From Streptococcus gallolyticus subsp. gallolyticus DSM 16831 (GTDB lineage: Bacteria; Bacillota; Bacilli; Lactobacillales; Streptococcaceae), in the NCBI RefSeq assembly GCF_002000985.1, contig NZ_CP018822.1, forward strand, positions 638,001-702,000: 64,000 nucleotides of DNA. The letters run 5' to 3'. The position numbers were made by a program, and so were the translations under genes. The notes beneath the pieces are model-generated. The model was not told the DNA's origin, did no database searches, and saw nothing but the letters and a program-made list of their open reading frames with translations. Shown here one piece after another: positions 8,810 to 17,082 of this stretch. Position 1 is the first letter of the stretch. Every line of letters begins with the position of its first letter.

Positions 8810-10150
8810 TTAGAACAAATCAATGATGAGTTTTAAATTGAGCAGTGTTAATACAATAGCGACGAGATAGCCGAGAATAGTGTTCCATTTGGCATTGACA
8901 AATTCTCCCATAAGTTTGCGGTTTGATGTGAAATAAACCAATGGAAAGATTGAAAATGGCAAAGCTACCGAGAGAAAAACTTGTGAGTAAACAATGAGTT
9001 GGTCAAGGACACTTTCGCGACTACCATAGAGCACAGCCACAATCATAACGGGAGCAAGAGCAGCCAAACGTGTCACCAAACGGATAACCCATTGTGGCAA
9101 ATGGAGTTTCAAAAAGCCTTCCATGACAATTTGTCCAGTTAGCGTGCCTGTAATGGTTGAATTTTGCCCACTAGCAAGCAAAGCGATAGCAAATAAAGTT
9201 GATAGAGCAGCACTAGCAACACTACCTGCAATTTCAGAATTTTGAAGAGCGTCATACATTTGTGAAAATGCGTTGATTTCACTAGCATGCCCATAAAAGA
9301 GTGAAGCTCCTAAAATGAGCAATAGGGAATTAACCACAAAAGCAAGCGAGAGTTGAATATTGGAATCCCAAGTCATGAAACGCACAGCTTGTTTAATGGA
9401 ATCTTGACTCTTATAATTAACTTTTCGAGTTTGTGAGATAGAAGAATGGAGATAAAGATTATGTGGCATAACTGTCGCCCCAATAATCCCCAAAGCTAAT
9501 GTCAATTTACTATTAACGCCACTTTGTTTTAAATCTAAAATCGACGCATTAGGGAGATAGCCGTGCAAAATTCCTGAAAGACTTGGCTTTGATAAGATGA
9601 CCAAGTAAAGGAAAATAATCAAAATCGTTGCAATCAAGGTCGATACGATAGCCTCAATTTTACGGAATCCCAATTTCATCAAAGATAAGAGAATAAAGAC
9701 ATCTAAAATCGTGATGAAAATCGAGAATAACAAAGACCAACCAAAAAGTAAATGAAGAGCGATTCCCGAACCAATGACTTCAGCCAAATCTGTCGCCATT
9801 AATGCTAATTCAATCACAATAAAAAGTAAGTAGCGGAGCTTCTTTGGCAAATGTGCAGCTGTTGCTTGAGCCAAATCCAATTTGGTCACGATACCTAATT
9901 TTCCAGCCATTTGTTGCAACTGCATCGCAATCAAAGATGAAACAAGGATAACAGACAAAAGCAGGTATTTATAAGTTGCTCCACCGACTACGCTAGTAAT
10001 CCAGTTACCAGGATCCATATAACCAACGGCAACCAGAGCTCCTGGTCCAATAAAGGCTCTAAGGGTACGCCAAAATGAGGCATTTTTTGGGACAGCAATA
10101 CTTTGATTAACTTCACTGAGTGATTTTTGGTAATGTGTAGAAGTTTCCAA
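8810..10150 (-). CDS. mntH: NRAMP-family manganese/divalent-metal transporter
   Basis: 446 residues with about eleven membrane helices. The metal-binding DPGNW (TM1, around residue 46-50) and MPHNLYLHS (TM6) motifs define NRAMP transporters, which import Mn2+ with protons. The start is TTG at 10150, backed by AGAGGTAG upstream, as no ATG fits the family's N-terminus. It is monocistronic, convergent with trpA, and its promoter has an extended -10 (see 10187-10192). Regulation by an MntR-type repressor is common in relatives, but I could not see a convincing site. Confidence 0.93.
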   Translation of the reverse strand: METSTHYQKSLSEVNQSIAVPKNASFWRTLRAFIGPGALVAVGYMDPGNWITSVVGGATYKYLLLSVILVSSLIAMQLQQMAGKLGIVTKLDLAQATAAHLPKKLRYLLFIVIELALMATDLAEVIGSGIALHLLFGWSLLFSIFITILDVFILLSLMKLGFRKIEAIVSTLIATILIIFLYLVILSKPSLSGILHGYLPNASILDLKQSGVNSKLTLALGIIGATVMPHNLYLHSSISQTRKVNYKSQDSIKQAVRFMTWDSNIQLSLAFVVNSLLLILGASLFYGHASEINAFSQMYDALQNSEIAGSVASAALSTLFAIALLASGQNSTITGTLTGQIVMEGFLKLHLPQWVIRLVTRLAALAPVMIVAVLYGSRESVLDQLIVYSQVFLSVALPFSIFPLVYFTSNRKLMGEFVNAKWNTILGYLVAIVLTLLNLKLIIDLF

Positions 10151-10186
10151 GGCACTACCTCTTTTCTAAATCTCTTATTAATGCCT

Positions 10187-10195
10187 ATTATAGCA
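10187..10195 (-). promoter_or_regulatory. Extended -10 promoter of mntH
   Basis: Read on the minus strand, TGCTATAAT ends at 10187. No good -35 is visible in the AT-rich DNA upstream. Confidence 0.5.
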
Positions 10196-10232
10196 GAAAA
10201 TTTTAAAAAATAAAGCATATTTAATTAAAAAA

Positions 10233-10883
10233 TTAAGTATGGTTAAAAATAAACAAAATTAGGTATCCTAAAAATAAAAATGGCACAAAGGGAATCCGTT
10301 TATTTGTCTGGAAAAAGTAGTAAATAATACCTGAAAGAGAGCCAAGCTCGATAATCCATAAAATAGTTTGAAGGTCAAGAAGCAGACTCAAACTGGCAAG
10401 GTAGAAAAAATCACCGCTACCGATTTTCAAATCAATCAGCTCTGCCATTATCCCAAAAGCCAAAAGAATAATAGCTAGCGCATTAATCGGCGTGACAAAA
10501 AGCAAAAAAATACTTGGAAGGAGCCAAACCAACAATGGAAACTCTTGACGTTTCAAGTCATAAAGACTAAGAGTTGTGCTAAAAAACAAGATAAAAACTT
10601 GGTCGAGTGAGAGAAGTGCGCAATAGTAAAGTACGACAATGACCCCAAAATAAAGCTCTAACAGCCCATACCAGAAAGGAATTTTGGTGTGGCAAAAACG
10701 ACAACGTGAATGATTTATCAGTTGAGAAAAAATGGGAATCAAATCACGAACGGCAAGTTGTTTTCCACAAGAATCACAATGACTGGCAGGAAAAATGATT
10801 GATTTTTCAGGAAATCGATCAACGATTAAACTAAGAAAAGAAGCAATAGAAGCCCCTAGAAAAAAGAATAATAAAATGTCCAT
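10233..10883 (-). CDS. Type IV prepilin peptidase (competence, A24 family)
   Basis: 216 residues. The N-terminal cytoplasmic loop carries two CxxC pairs (HCDSCGKQ and SRCRFCHTK), followed by an A24 peptidase membrane domain with the two catalytic Asp motifs, SLYDLKRQEFP and KIGSGDFF (GxGD). It should process and methylate ComGC-type pseudopilins for DNA uptake, so it is the ComC/PilD (CilC) equivalent. A ComX-like box lies 7 bases before the ATG and there is no Shine-Dalgarno. It is divergent from dpr. Confidence 0.9.
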   Translation of the reverse strand: MDILLFFFLGASIASFLSLIVDRFPEKSIIFPASHCDSCGKQLAVRDLIPIFSQLINHSRCRFCHTKIPFWYGLLELYFGVIVVLYYCALLSLDQVFILFFSTTLSLYDLKRQEFPLLVWLLPSIFLLFVTPINALAIILLAFGIMAELIDLKIGSGDFFYLASLSLLLDLQTILWIIELGSLSGIIYYFFQTNKRIPFVPFLFLGYLILFIFNHT

Positions 10884-10890
10884 ACTAGTT

Positions 10891-10898
10891 TATTCGAA
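10891..10898 (-). promoter_or_regulatory. ComX (SigX) box-like promoter
   Basis: On the minus strand TTCGAATA, one mismatch from the cin-box consensus TACGAATA, preceded by a T-rich stretch as usual for these promoters. It ends 7 bases before the ATG of the prepilin peptidase. Confidence 0.6.
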
Positions 10899-10936
10899 AA
10901 ATAATTAAAAAAGTGAGCATATTATTTGCTCTTTAT

Positions 10937-10951
10937 TTAGAATTATTCTAA
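10937..10951 (+). promoter_or_regulatory. PerR box upstream of dpr
   Basis: TTAGAATTATTCTAA matches the PerR consensus TTANAATNATTNTAA at every defined position. It lies about 62 bases before dpr, a classic PerR target, so repression relieved by peroxide is expected. Confidence 0.8.
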
Positions 10952-11012
10952 AATAGCATTGTAAAGTAAAGGATGAGAAATCCTAAAATGTCATTTGACG
11001 AGGAGGTTTACT

Positions 11013-11543
11013 ATGACTCAAACAATCACTGAAAACATTTACGCATCTGTAACACATAATATCTCACAAAAATCAACTGCTAAAAATGCTAAAACAAAAG
11101 CTGTTCTTAACCAAGCGGTTGCTGATTTGTCAAAAGCTGCCTCAATTGTTCACCAAGTTCATTGGTATATGCGTGGAGCAGGCTTCTATTACTTGCATCC
11201 AAAAATGGACGAATTGATGGACGGTCTTAACGCTTCATTGGACGAAATGAGTGAACGTTTGATTACAATCGGTGGTGCTCCATATTCAACGTTGAAAGAA
11301 TTTGACGAAAATTCTAAACTTGAAGAAACAACTGGTTCATTTGATAAAACAATGGATGAACATTTGGCACGTTTGGTTGACGTTTATACTTACTTGTCAG
11401 CACTTTACCAAGTTGGGCTTGATGTCACTGACGAAGAAGGTGACGCACCTTCTAACGATATTTTCACAGCTGCCCAAGCAGACGCTGAAAAGACAATCTG
11501 GATGCTCCAAGCCGAACGCGGACAAGCACCAGGAATCAAATAA
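11013..11543 (+). CDS. dpr: Dps-like peroxide resistance ferritin
   Basis: 176 residues. Dpr forms a 12-subunit cage that oxidises and stores iron, protecting catalase-negative streptococci from peroxide. The inter-subunit ferroxidase residues are visible in [20 protein letters not shown] and in the following acidic stretch LDEMSERL. The ATG at 11013 is preceded by AGGAGG at 11001-11006; the upstream TTG at 10995 is in front of that site and is rejected. A PerR box lies upstream and a terminator downstream. Single-gene unit. Confidence 0.95.
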   Translation: MTQTITENIYASVTHNISQKSTAKNAKTKAVLNQAVADLSKAASIVHQVHWYMRGAGFYYLHPKMDELMDGLNASLDEMSERLITIGGAPYSTLKEFDENSKLEETTGSFDKTMDEHLARLVDVYTYLSALYQVGLDVTDEEGDAPSNDIFTAAQADAEKTIWMLQAERGQAPGIK

Positions 11544-11557
11544 TTTTCAAAATAGAT

Positions 11558-11585
11558 AAAAAAAACGTCCAGTGGACGTTTTTTC
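11558..11585 (+). terminator. Terminator after dpr
   Basis: Arms AAAAACGTCC and GGACGTTTTT around a very short loop, with A- and T-runs. Confidence 0.85.
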
Positions 11586-11602
11586 ACTCGCCTAGAAACA
11601 AC

Positions 11603-11627
11603 AAAGCAGGTCGCATGACCTGCTTTT
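11603..11627 (+). terminator. Second hairpin after dpr
   Basis: AAAGCAGGTC-GCAT-GACCTGCTTTT. It gives backup termination or insulation ahead of the yqgQ promoter. Confidence 0.65.
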
Positions 11628-11678
11628 AGTTTATGTTAAAAGTATGTAAAAACCAGAGAAACCGATTGCATATTCTTA

Positions 11679-11707
11679 TTGAAAATGCTTGCTTTTTTTG
11701 ATAAAAT
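11679..11707 (+). promoter_or_regulatory. Promoter of yqgQ-glcK, start codon at +1
   Basis: TTGAAA (11679-11684), a 17-bp spacer, then TAAAAT (11702-11707). The predicted start falls on or next to the ATG at 11715, with no Shine-Dalgarno, so a leaderless message is likely. Confidence 0.6.
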
Positions 11708-11714
11708 GCTTCAT

Positions 11715-11924
11715 ATGAAAACATTATATGATGTGCAACAATTGTTGAAACGATTTGGTATTTATGTCTATATCGGTAAGCGTCTTTATGATATTGAAGT
11801 CATGAAACTGGAATTAGAAAAATTGTATGAAAATGGGTTGATTGACAAGACGGATTACCTGACAGCTGAATTGATTTTGCGACGTGAGCACCGTTTAGAA
11901 ATGGAGAAAGAAAATAATGACTAA
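11715..11924 (+). CDS. yqgQ: YqgQ-family (DUF910) small protein
   Basis: 69 residues. MKTLYDVQQLLKRFGIYVYIGKR is the signature start of the YqgQ family, a three-helix protein that nearly always precedes glucokinase in Firmicutes. The function is unknown. The ATG at 11715 is chosen over an upstream in-frame ATG (11685, inside the promoter spacer) because the family begins here. It overlaps glcK by 8 bases, so the pair is translationally coupled. Confidence 0.85.
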   Translation: MKTLYDVQQLLKRFGIYVYIGKRLYDIEVMKLELEKLYENGLIDKTDYLTAELILRREHRLEMEKENND

Positions 11925-12885
11925 AAAACTTTTAGGGATTGACCTTGGTGGGACAACGATTAAATTCGGTATCCTAACACTTGAGGGAGAAGTGCAAGAA
12001 AAATGGGCAATTGACACGAATATCCTTGAAGATGGTAAACACATTGTCCCTGATATTGTTGAATCAATTAAACACCGTTTGAATCTTTACGGTTTGACAA
12101 AAGATGATTTTGTAGGTATCGGTATGGGGTCTCCAGGTGCTGTTGACCGCGCTAAAAAAACAGTTACAGGTGCTTTCAACTTGAACTGGGCACACACTGA
12201 AGAAGTCGGTTCAGTTATCGAACGTGAACTTGGCATTCCATTTGCTATTGATAACGATGCAAACGTAGCTGCACTTGGTGAACGTTGGACAGGTGCTGGC
12301 GCAAACAATCCAGATGTTGTTTTTGTAACACTTGGAACTGGTGTTGGTGGCGGTGTTATCGCTGACGGTAACCTTATCCACGGTGTCGCTGGTGCTGGTG
12401 GAGAAATTGGTCACATGAATGTTGAACCAGTTGATGGATTTGAATGTACTTGTGGTAACAAAGGTTGTCTAGAAACAGTTGCTTCAGCAACAGGTGTTGT
12501 GCGTGTGGCTCGTCATTTGGCTGAAGAATACGAAGGTGATTCAAGCATCAAAGCTGCCATTGACAATGGTGATGCGGTGACAAGTAAAGACATCTTTGTC
12601 GCTGCTGAAGCGGGTGACCATTTTGCCGATTCAGTTGTTGAAAAAGTTGGTTTCTATCTTGGTCAAGCAACAGCAAATATCGCAAACATCTTGAACCCAG
12701 ATTCAGTTGTTATCGGTGGTGGTGTTTCAGCGGCAGGCGAATTCTTGCGTAGTCGCGTTGAAAAATATTTTGTCAGCTACGCTTTCCCACAAGTGCGCAA
12801 AACAACAAAAATCAAAATTGCCGAACTTGGAAATGATGCTGGTATCATTGGTGCAGCAAGTCTTGCAAGTCAATTTGTAGATTAA
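11917..12885 (+). CDS. glcK: Glucokinase, ROK family
   Basis: 322 residues. It phosphorylates glucose at O6 with ATP. The N-terminal phosphate loop DLGGTTIKFG, the catalytic Asp in IDNDANVAALGE, and the ROK zinc motif CTCGNKGCLE are all present. In streptococci it handles glucose released inside the cell from oligosaccharides and takes part in carbon catabolite control. It is followed 10 bases later by a rhodanese-like gene, as in many streptococci. Confidence 0.95.
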   Translation: MTKKLLGIDLGGTTIKFGILTLEGEVQEKWAIDTNILEDGKHIVPDIVESIKHRLNLYGLTKDDFVGIGMGSPGAVDRAKKTVTGAFNLNWAHTEEVGSVIERELGIPFAIDNDANVAALGERWTGAGANNPDVVFVTLGTGVGGGVIADGNLIHGVAGAGGEIGHMNVEPVDGFECTCGNKGCLETVASATGVVRVARHLAEEYEGDSSIKAAIDNGDAVTSKDIFVAAEAGDHFADSVVEKVGFYLGQATANIANILNPDSVVIGGGVSAAGEFLRSRVEKYFVSYAFPQVRKTTKIKIAELGNDAGIIGAASLASQFVD

Positions 12886-12895
12886 GGGGTGCAAC

Positions 12896-13276
12896 ATGAA
12901 CTGGATTATCGTTTTAGTTATTTTAGTTGCTATCGTTGCTTGGATGGCTTGGACTTATTTTAGTCTCCGCCGTGCAGCGAAATTTATTGATAATGCTGAG
13001 TTTGAAAGCATGATTCACACAAGTCAATTGATTGATGTGCGTGAGGCTGGCGCTTTCAAAACAAAACATATCATGGGAGCTCGTAATCTTCCAGCTAGTC
13101 AAATTCAACTCTCAATGTCTGCTATTCGTAAAGATAAACCTGTTCTTTTATACGATAGTAGCAGAAGTTCAGCACTTCCACGTGTTATTAGAACACTTAA
13201 AAAAGCAGGCTACACTAATCTTTATGTTCTTAAAGATGGCTTTGACTACTGGACAGGAAAAGTTAAAGAAAGTTAA
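12896..13276 (+). CDS. Membrane-anchored rhodanese-like protein without catalytic Cys
   Basis: 126 residues. One N-terminal membrane helix (about residues 3-22) is followed by a rhodanese domain with LIDVREAGAFKTKHIMGARNLP and a C-terminal KDGFDYWTGK. The active-site loop, normally C-x-x-G/S-x-R, reads LLYDSSRSSALP, so the nucleophilic Cys is replaced, most likely by Asp. Sulfur transfer is therefore unlikely; a binding or regulatory role is inferred. It is in the yqgQ-glcK operon. Confidence 0.85.
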   Translation: MNWIIVLVILVAIVAWMAWTYFSLRRAAKFIDNAEFESMIHTSQLIDVREAGAFKTKHIMGARNLPASQIQLSMSAIRKDKPVLLYDSSRSSALPRVIRTLKKAGYTNLYVLKDGFDYWTGKVKES

Positions 13277-13290
13277 TCATTTACCAACAT

Positions 13291-14337
13291 ATGGAATTTG
13301 AAAAAGAAAATTTAAAGAGAAAAAACGATGAGAGTAAGGATGCCCTGAAATCAAAATACCTCAAAAATCAGATTTTTCAATTGGATTTGGAATTAAGCCA
13401 AGTAACAGACGAAGATGATAAAAAGAGACTTGAAGCGTTACGCAATGTTTACATCGAAAAATTGCAAGAAAACAAGAAACGTCGTTTAATCAGGATTCTT
13501 TTAATCAGTCCATTGGTTTTCTTGGCTCTGATTATTTTGTATCTCGTCACAGCTTTCAATCGCGAAACAACCGCCAATAATAAGGCGGAATGGTCGCCAT
13601 CTACAACGGCTACGTCAACAAGTACATCTAGTTCTTCAAGTTCATCAAGCACGAGCGAGACCAAGACCTCTTCAACGATAAAACAAGGTGTCCCTGCGGA
13701 GCTTGTTGGAGATTGGAAAACAGCTGATTTTGACGGAGTTATTCTGACAATTAGTGAAGATGGCACAATGACTAAAAATCAGTCTAATTATATTGTTACA
13801 GAGCGTGTTTCTGGTTATGAAGAAGTGGCACAAGGTGTCTATCGTTTTTATCCTGCTGATGGAAGTGATAGTGAAGCCATCGGGGCACTTATTTTTGGTG
13901 GTATCGGTGGTAGTTACCAAACAACACCAAAATTTGCTTCGGGAATTTATGTCAAAAATGGCTATATTTATCCACAATTCTGGACAACAACCTCTAGCAA
14001 ATTCACTTATTCGTTAAATACTAATCTCAAATTAGTATCAACCGACCAAGCAGCTGTTGCTGATGCCATTGATACTAAAAATTTAACGACTGAGCAAGTG
14101 GAAGCTTGGGTTCTTGCCATTTATGCTTCGCAAAATCAATTATCTGATGAAGATAAAGAGAATTATTTTGTAAATGTCAAAGCATATGATGACAATTTGG
14201 TTTATGCTAGTGTCCGTAAAAACAGCGATTCAAAAACACGTTTAGCCTTATATCGTGTTAATGCAGACGGCTATCTTGAACAAGGCACACTCGAAGCAAC
14301 AAATTGGAGCGTTGTCAGCACCGCTTATGTCGAATAA
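13291..14337 (+). CDS. Unknown membrane-anchored protein with Ser/Thr linker
   Basis: 348 residues; I do not recognise a named family. There is a charged, coiled-coil-like N-terminal segment of about 70 residues, then one membrane helix (about 71-88, LIRILLISPLVFLALIILYL), a Ser/Thr-rich linker (about 100-128), and a beta-rich extracellular domain that begins GVPAELVGDWKTADFDG, similar in style to lipocalin-like or DUF6287-type domains. The C-terminus is predicted outside. There is no clear Shine-Dalgarno before the ATG at 13291; it follows the rhodanese gene by 14 bases and may be coupled to it. It ends at a shared terminator. Confidence 0.6.
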   Translation: MEFEKENLKRKNDESKDALKSKYLKNQIFQLDLELSQVTDEDDKKRLEALRNVYIEKLQENKKRRLIRILLISPLVFLALIILYLVTAFNRETTANNKAEWSPSTTATSTSTSSSSSSSSTSETKTSSTIKQGVPAELVGDWKTADFDGVILTISEDGTMTKNQSNYIVTERVSGYEEVAQGVYRFYPADGSDSEAIGALIFGGIGGSYQTTPKFASGIYVKNGYIYPQFWTTTSSKFTYSLNTNLKLVSTDQAAVADAIDTKNLTTEQVEAWVLAIYASQNQLSDEDKENYFVNVKAYDDNLVYASVRKNSDSKTRLALYRVNADGYLEQGTLEATNWSVVSTAYVE

Positions 14338-14365
14338 GACAATGCTGAAATAGTTAAAACATAAC

Positions 14366-14394
14366 AAAAGATGGGACGTGGTTCCCATCTTTTT
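14366..14394. terminator. Shared terminator between the glcK operon and the aga operon
   Basis: AAAGATGGGA-acgtgg-type loop-TCCCATCTTTTTT. It lies between converging genes. Confidence 0.8.
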
Positions 14395-14424
14395 TGGGTT
14401 ATGGAAAGAGGAAGATTGGTGATA

Positions 14425-16632
14425 TCAATGTTTTCTGAGGAGGAGAAGTTTTGATTGAAAATCACCAACCAAAGCAGCAGTTTCTTGATTAGTTCCGTTT
14501 AGGGCGATTGGAACAGGCATACCACGATATTTCAACAGACTGCCACTGACAGTTTGATTGTCCACAATATCATATGTAGTTTTAGAATCTACAAAAGGAA
14601 GGGTGAATGTTTTGCTGGTACTTTGATTAATATCAGCTAGGATTGAAAAGTACCCAACCAAGATAATCTGTGGACTTTGAAGCGCCCAAATGTGCTGGTT
14701 TGGACGCTTCAGAACTTGGTAGAAACGTCCAGTCATGATGTCATGTCTAAGGTTTTTGTACAGTGTAATCTGCTGTTTTATAATATTTTTTGAGTGTTCG
14801 TCTAAACTTAATAAATCCAGTTCATAGCCAAGAATTCCAAAAATAGCAACGTTGAAACGTGTCTCTAAAGGGGTAATACGTTGAATTTGACCATTTGGAA
14901 CTTGAGAGACGTGGTTAGAGAGGCAAGTGATTGGGTAGGCAAGAGCAGTATTTTCTTGAATATCCAATCTGGCAATCGCATCGGTATTGTCGCTAACCCA
15001 GATTTGAGGGCTATAATAAAGAATACCTAAATCAAATCGTCCGCCCCCTGATGCACAACCTTCAATGAGGAGATTTGGGTAACGTTCAAGTAATTTTTCG
15101 TATAATTGATAAACACCTTGAACATAGCGATGGAAAAATTCTCCTTGTCTGATGCCGTTTTTGGCGAGATAATTGGAATAAACTTCGGTTAAATTTCGGT
15201 TCATATCCCATTTGAGATAATCTAGTTGTGTTTCATCGATAATTCGAGACATTTGTTCAAAAATATTTTTGACAACAGCTGGATTGGTAAAGTCAAGCAC
15301 TAATTGACCACGACCGTATGAATAACGTCCTTGTGGTGGCTCAACAATCCAATCAGGATGCTTACGATAAAGCTCGGTATCCTCGTTAACCATTTCGGGT
15401 TCAAACCAAAGACCAAATTGTAACCCCATTTGGTGAATTTTTTGGGCAAATACTTGTAATCCATTTGGAAATTTTTCAGGATTTGGGTACCAATCACCTA
15501 ATGATGAGCGGTCGTTGTTGCGTTTAGCAAACCAACCATCATCAACGACAAAACATTCAATGCCCAATGCTACGGCTTCTTTAGCAAGGGTTAAAAGCTT
15601 GTTTTCATCGAAATCAAAAACGTAAGTCTCCCAGCTATTTAGTACAATTGGTCGCTCTCGTTTTGTCCAGAATGGAGAAATGATATGTTCAGAAATAAAA
15701 TCAGCGTTTTCTTGTGCTAAGCCATTGAGACCGTCTTGACTAAAACTTAAAACAGTTTGCGGTGTTGCAAAATTTTCATTTGGTTTTAGTTGCCAAGAAA
15801 AAGTATAAGGTGAAATCCCACTCATTAATCTTGCTTGATTCCATTCATTAACATCGATTTGTTGAATGAAATTACCAGAATAAACCAAGTTTGCTCCATA
15901 ACACATGCCTGTGTCAAAAGTCGTTTCTTTTTTGGCAATAGCGACAAAGGGATTGTGTTGATGACTACTTGTCCCAGTTAAACTTTCGACTTTAAAACTT
16001 CCTTGTTGAAGTGGGTATTTTTTTAATTGACGTTCTGAAATCCAAGCACCTGAAAAATGATAAGCTTGATAGTCGTTGGCATCTTCTAGCCAAAAGGTTG
16101 AGGAGAGTGCGCGTGTTAAGACAATATCATGTTGTCCATTGTTGTTAATAAGGACGCGTTTGCTGATATTTTTTCCTTTTTTAAAAAAAACATATTCTAA
16201 AGTGACTTGTAATTGCAACCCAGCATCTTCTAGCCTAAGGCTTAATATTTCAGCGTCATCATTTAGTCTGACATGTGGTCCAGAATAGGAGAGCTTTTCT
16301 TTTTGAGTATCGTAATCAAGGTATTTTAACTCTAAATAGTGTGGGGTATCATGGACGGTCACTTCAAGTGAAGCTTCTTGGAAAGCCGTTGTCCCATAAA
16401 GGGCACATTCTTGATGTTTATCAGCTAATGTAAAACTGCTATTTTTGGCATATTTAACAGTGCCAGCAGCTTTGCCTTCTGAGTGTTCTAAAAGGGAAAA
16501 GTCATCTTCTTTTAGCACTAATGTTGGACCAAAATACAGTTGTTCAAGTTGTCCATTTGGCATGATTTTGATGAGGTAACTCATATCAGTATTTGACAAG
16601 TGAAAAATATTGTTTATTTTTGTAATTGACAT
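14425..16632 (-). CDS. aga: Alpha-galactosidase, GH36 family
   Basis: 735 residues, usual length for bacterial GH36. It hydrolyses alpha-1,6-galactosides such as melibiose, raffinose and stachyose. The nucleophile Asp is in YLKWDMNRN (about residue 476) and the acid/base Asp in WVSDNTDAIARLDI. VDDGWFAKRNND and the CASGGGRFD motif also fit. AGGGGG precedes the ATG at 16632. It is the last gene of a three-gene operon behind a PTS permease, which is unusual since GH36 enzymes normally act on non-phosphorylated sugars. Confidence 0.95.
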   Translation of the reverse strand: MSITKINNIFHLSNTDMSYLIKIMPNGQLEQLYFGPTLVLKEDDFSLLEHSEGKAAGTVKYAKNSSFTLADKHQECALYGTTAFQEASLEVTVHDTPHYLELKYLDYDTQKEKLSYSGPHVRLNDDAEILSLRLEDAGLQLQVTLEYVFFKKGKNISKRVLINNNGQHDIVLTRALSSTFWLEDANDYQAYHFSGAWISERQLKKYPLQQGSFKVESLTGTSSHQHNPFVAIAKKETTFDTGMCYGANLVYSGNFIQQIDVNEWNQARLMSGISPYTFSWQLKPNENFATPQTVLSFSQDGLNGLAQENADFISEHIISPFWTKRERPIVLNSWETYVFDFDENKLLTLAKEAVALGIECFVVDDGWFAKRNNDRSSLGDWYPNPEKFPNGLQVFAQKIHQMGLQFGLWFEPEMVNEDTELYRKHPDWIVEPPQGRYSYGRGQLVLDFTNPAVVKNIFEQMSRIIDETQLDYLKWDMNRNLTEVYSNYLAKNGIRQGEFFHRYVQGVYQLYEKLLERYPNLLIEGCASGGGRFDLGILYYSPQIWVSDNTDAIARLDIQENTALAYPITCLSNHVSQVPNGQIQRITPLETRFNVAIFGILGYELDLLSLDEHSKNIIKQQITLYKNLRHDIMTGRFYQVLKRPNQHIWALQSPQIILVGYFSILADINQSTSKTFTLPFVDSKTTYDIVDNQTVSGSLLKYRGMPVPIALNGTNQETAALVGDFQSKLLLLRKH

Positions 16633-16641
16633 GAATACCCC

Positions 16642-17082
16642 CTAAGCAACCTTTGTGGCAATGTACTTGAGACGTTTGGCTGCTTTGTATTTGAAAACAA
16701 AGCGGTATAATAACGAGACAATAAAGAAATTAACTTGCTTGCTTTTATCAGTGAAACTATTAGCTTCTTGATACTCGATTTTTGTCTTACCATTAACTGT
16801 CTCAAAAAGAAAACATTGTAAAATATTGCCACCAGCGTAACTACTTGACAGTTTTAAAGAGTGATTTTCTTTCATTTCAATGATGGTTGTTTTACCCCAA
16901 ACTCTTTCTTTAGTTGTTTTAGTGTAAAATGGTTTCTTGATTGTCATCTGTTCCTGAAGTTGGGTGATGTGGTTATCGTAGTATTTGAAAAATTGTAGTG
17001 TTTCCTCAATGACTTCTTGATAAATCACCTCAACAGGACAATCAATTTGTTTAGAGTAGCTTAATACGGTGTTTTCAATCAT
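16642..17082 (-). CDS. DUF3284 (SRPBCC-like) protein
   Basis: 146 residues. The compact alpha/beta protein starts MIENTVLSYSKQIDCPVEVI and is typical of DUF3284 proteins encoded beside cellobiose- or lactose-type PTS genes in lactic acid bacteria. The biochemical function is unknown; the fold suggests ligand binding. It overlaps the PTS gene by 8 bases and is 9 bases before aga. Confidence 0.7.
   Translation of the reverse strand: MIENTVLSYSKQIDCPVEVIYQEVIEETLQFFKYYDNHITQLQEQMTIKKPFYTKTTKERVWGKTTIIEMKENHSLKLSSSYAGGNILQCFLFETVNGKTKIEYQEANSFTDKSKQVNFFIVSLLYRFVFKYKAAKRLKYIATKVA

Noticed and set aside
10203..10230. AT-rich dyad upstream of mntH as an MntR/SloR operator
   Set aside because: It is only A/T-rich symmetry and lacks the conserved bases of known manganese-repressor sites.
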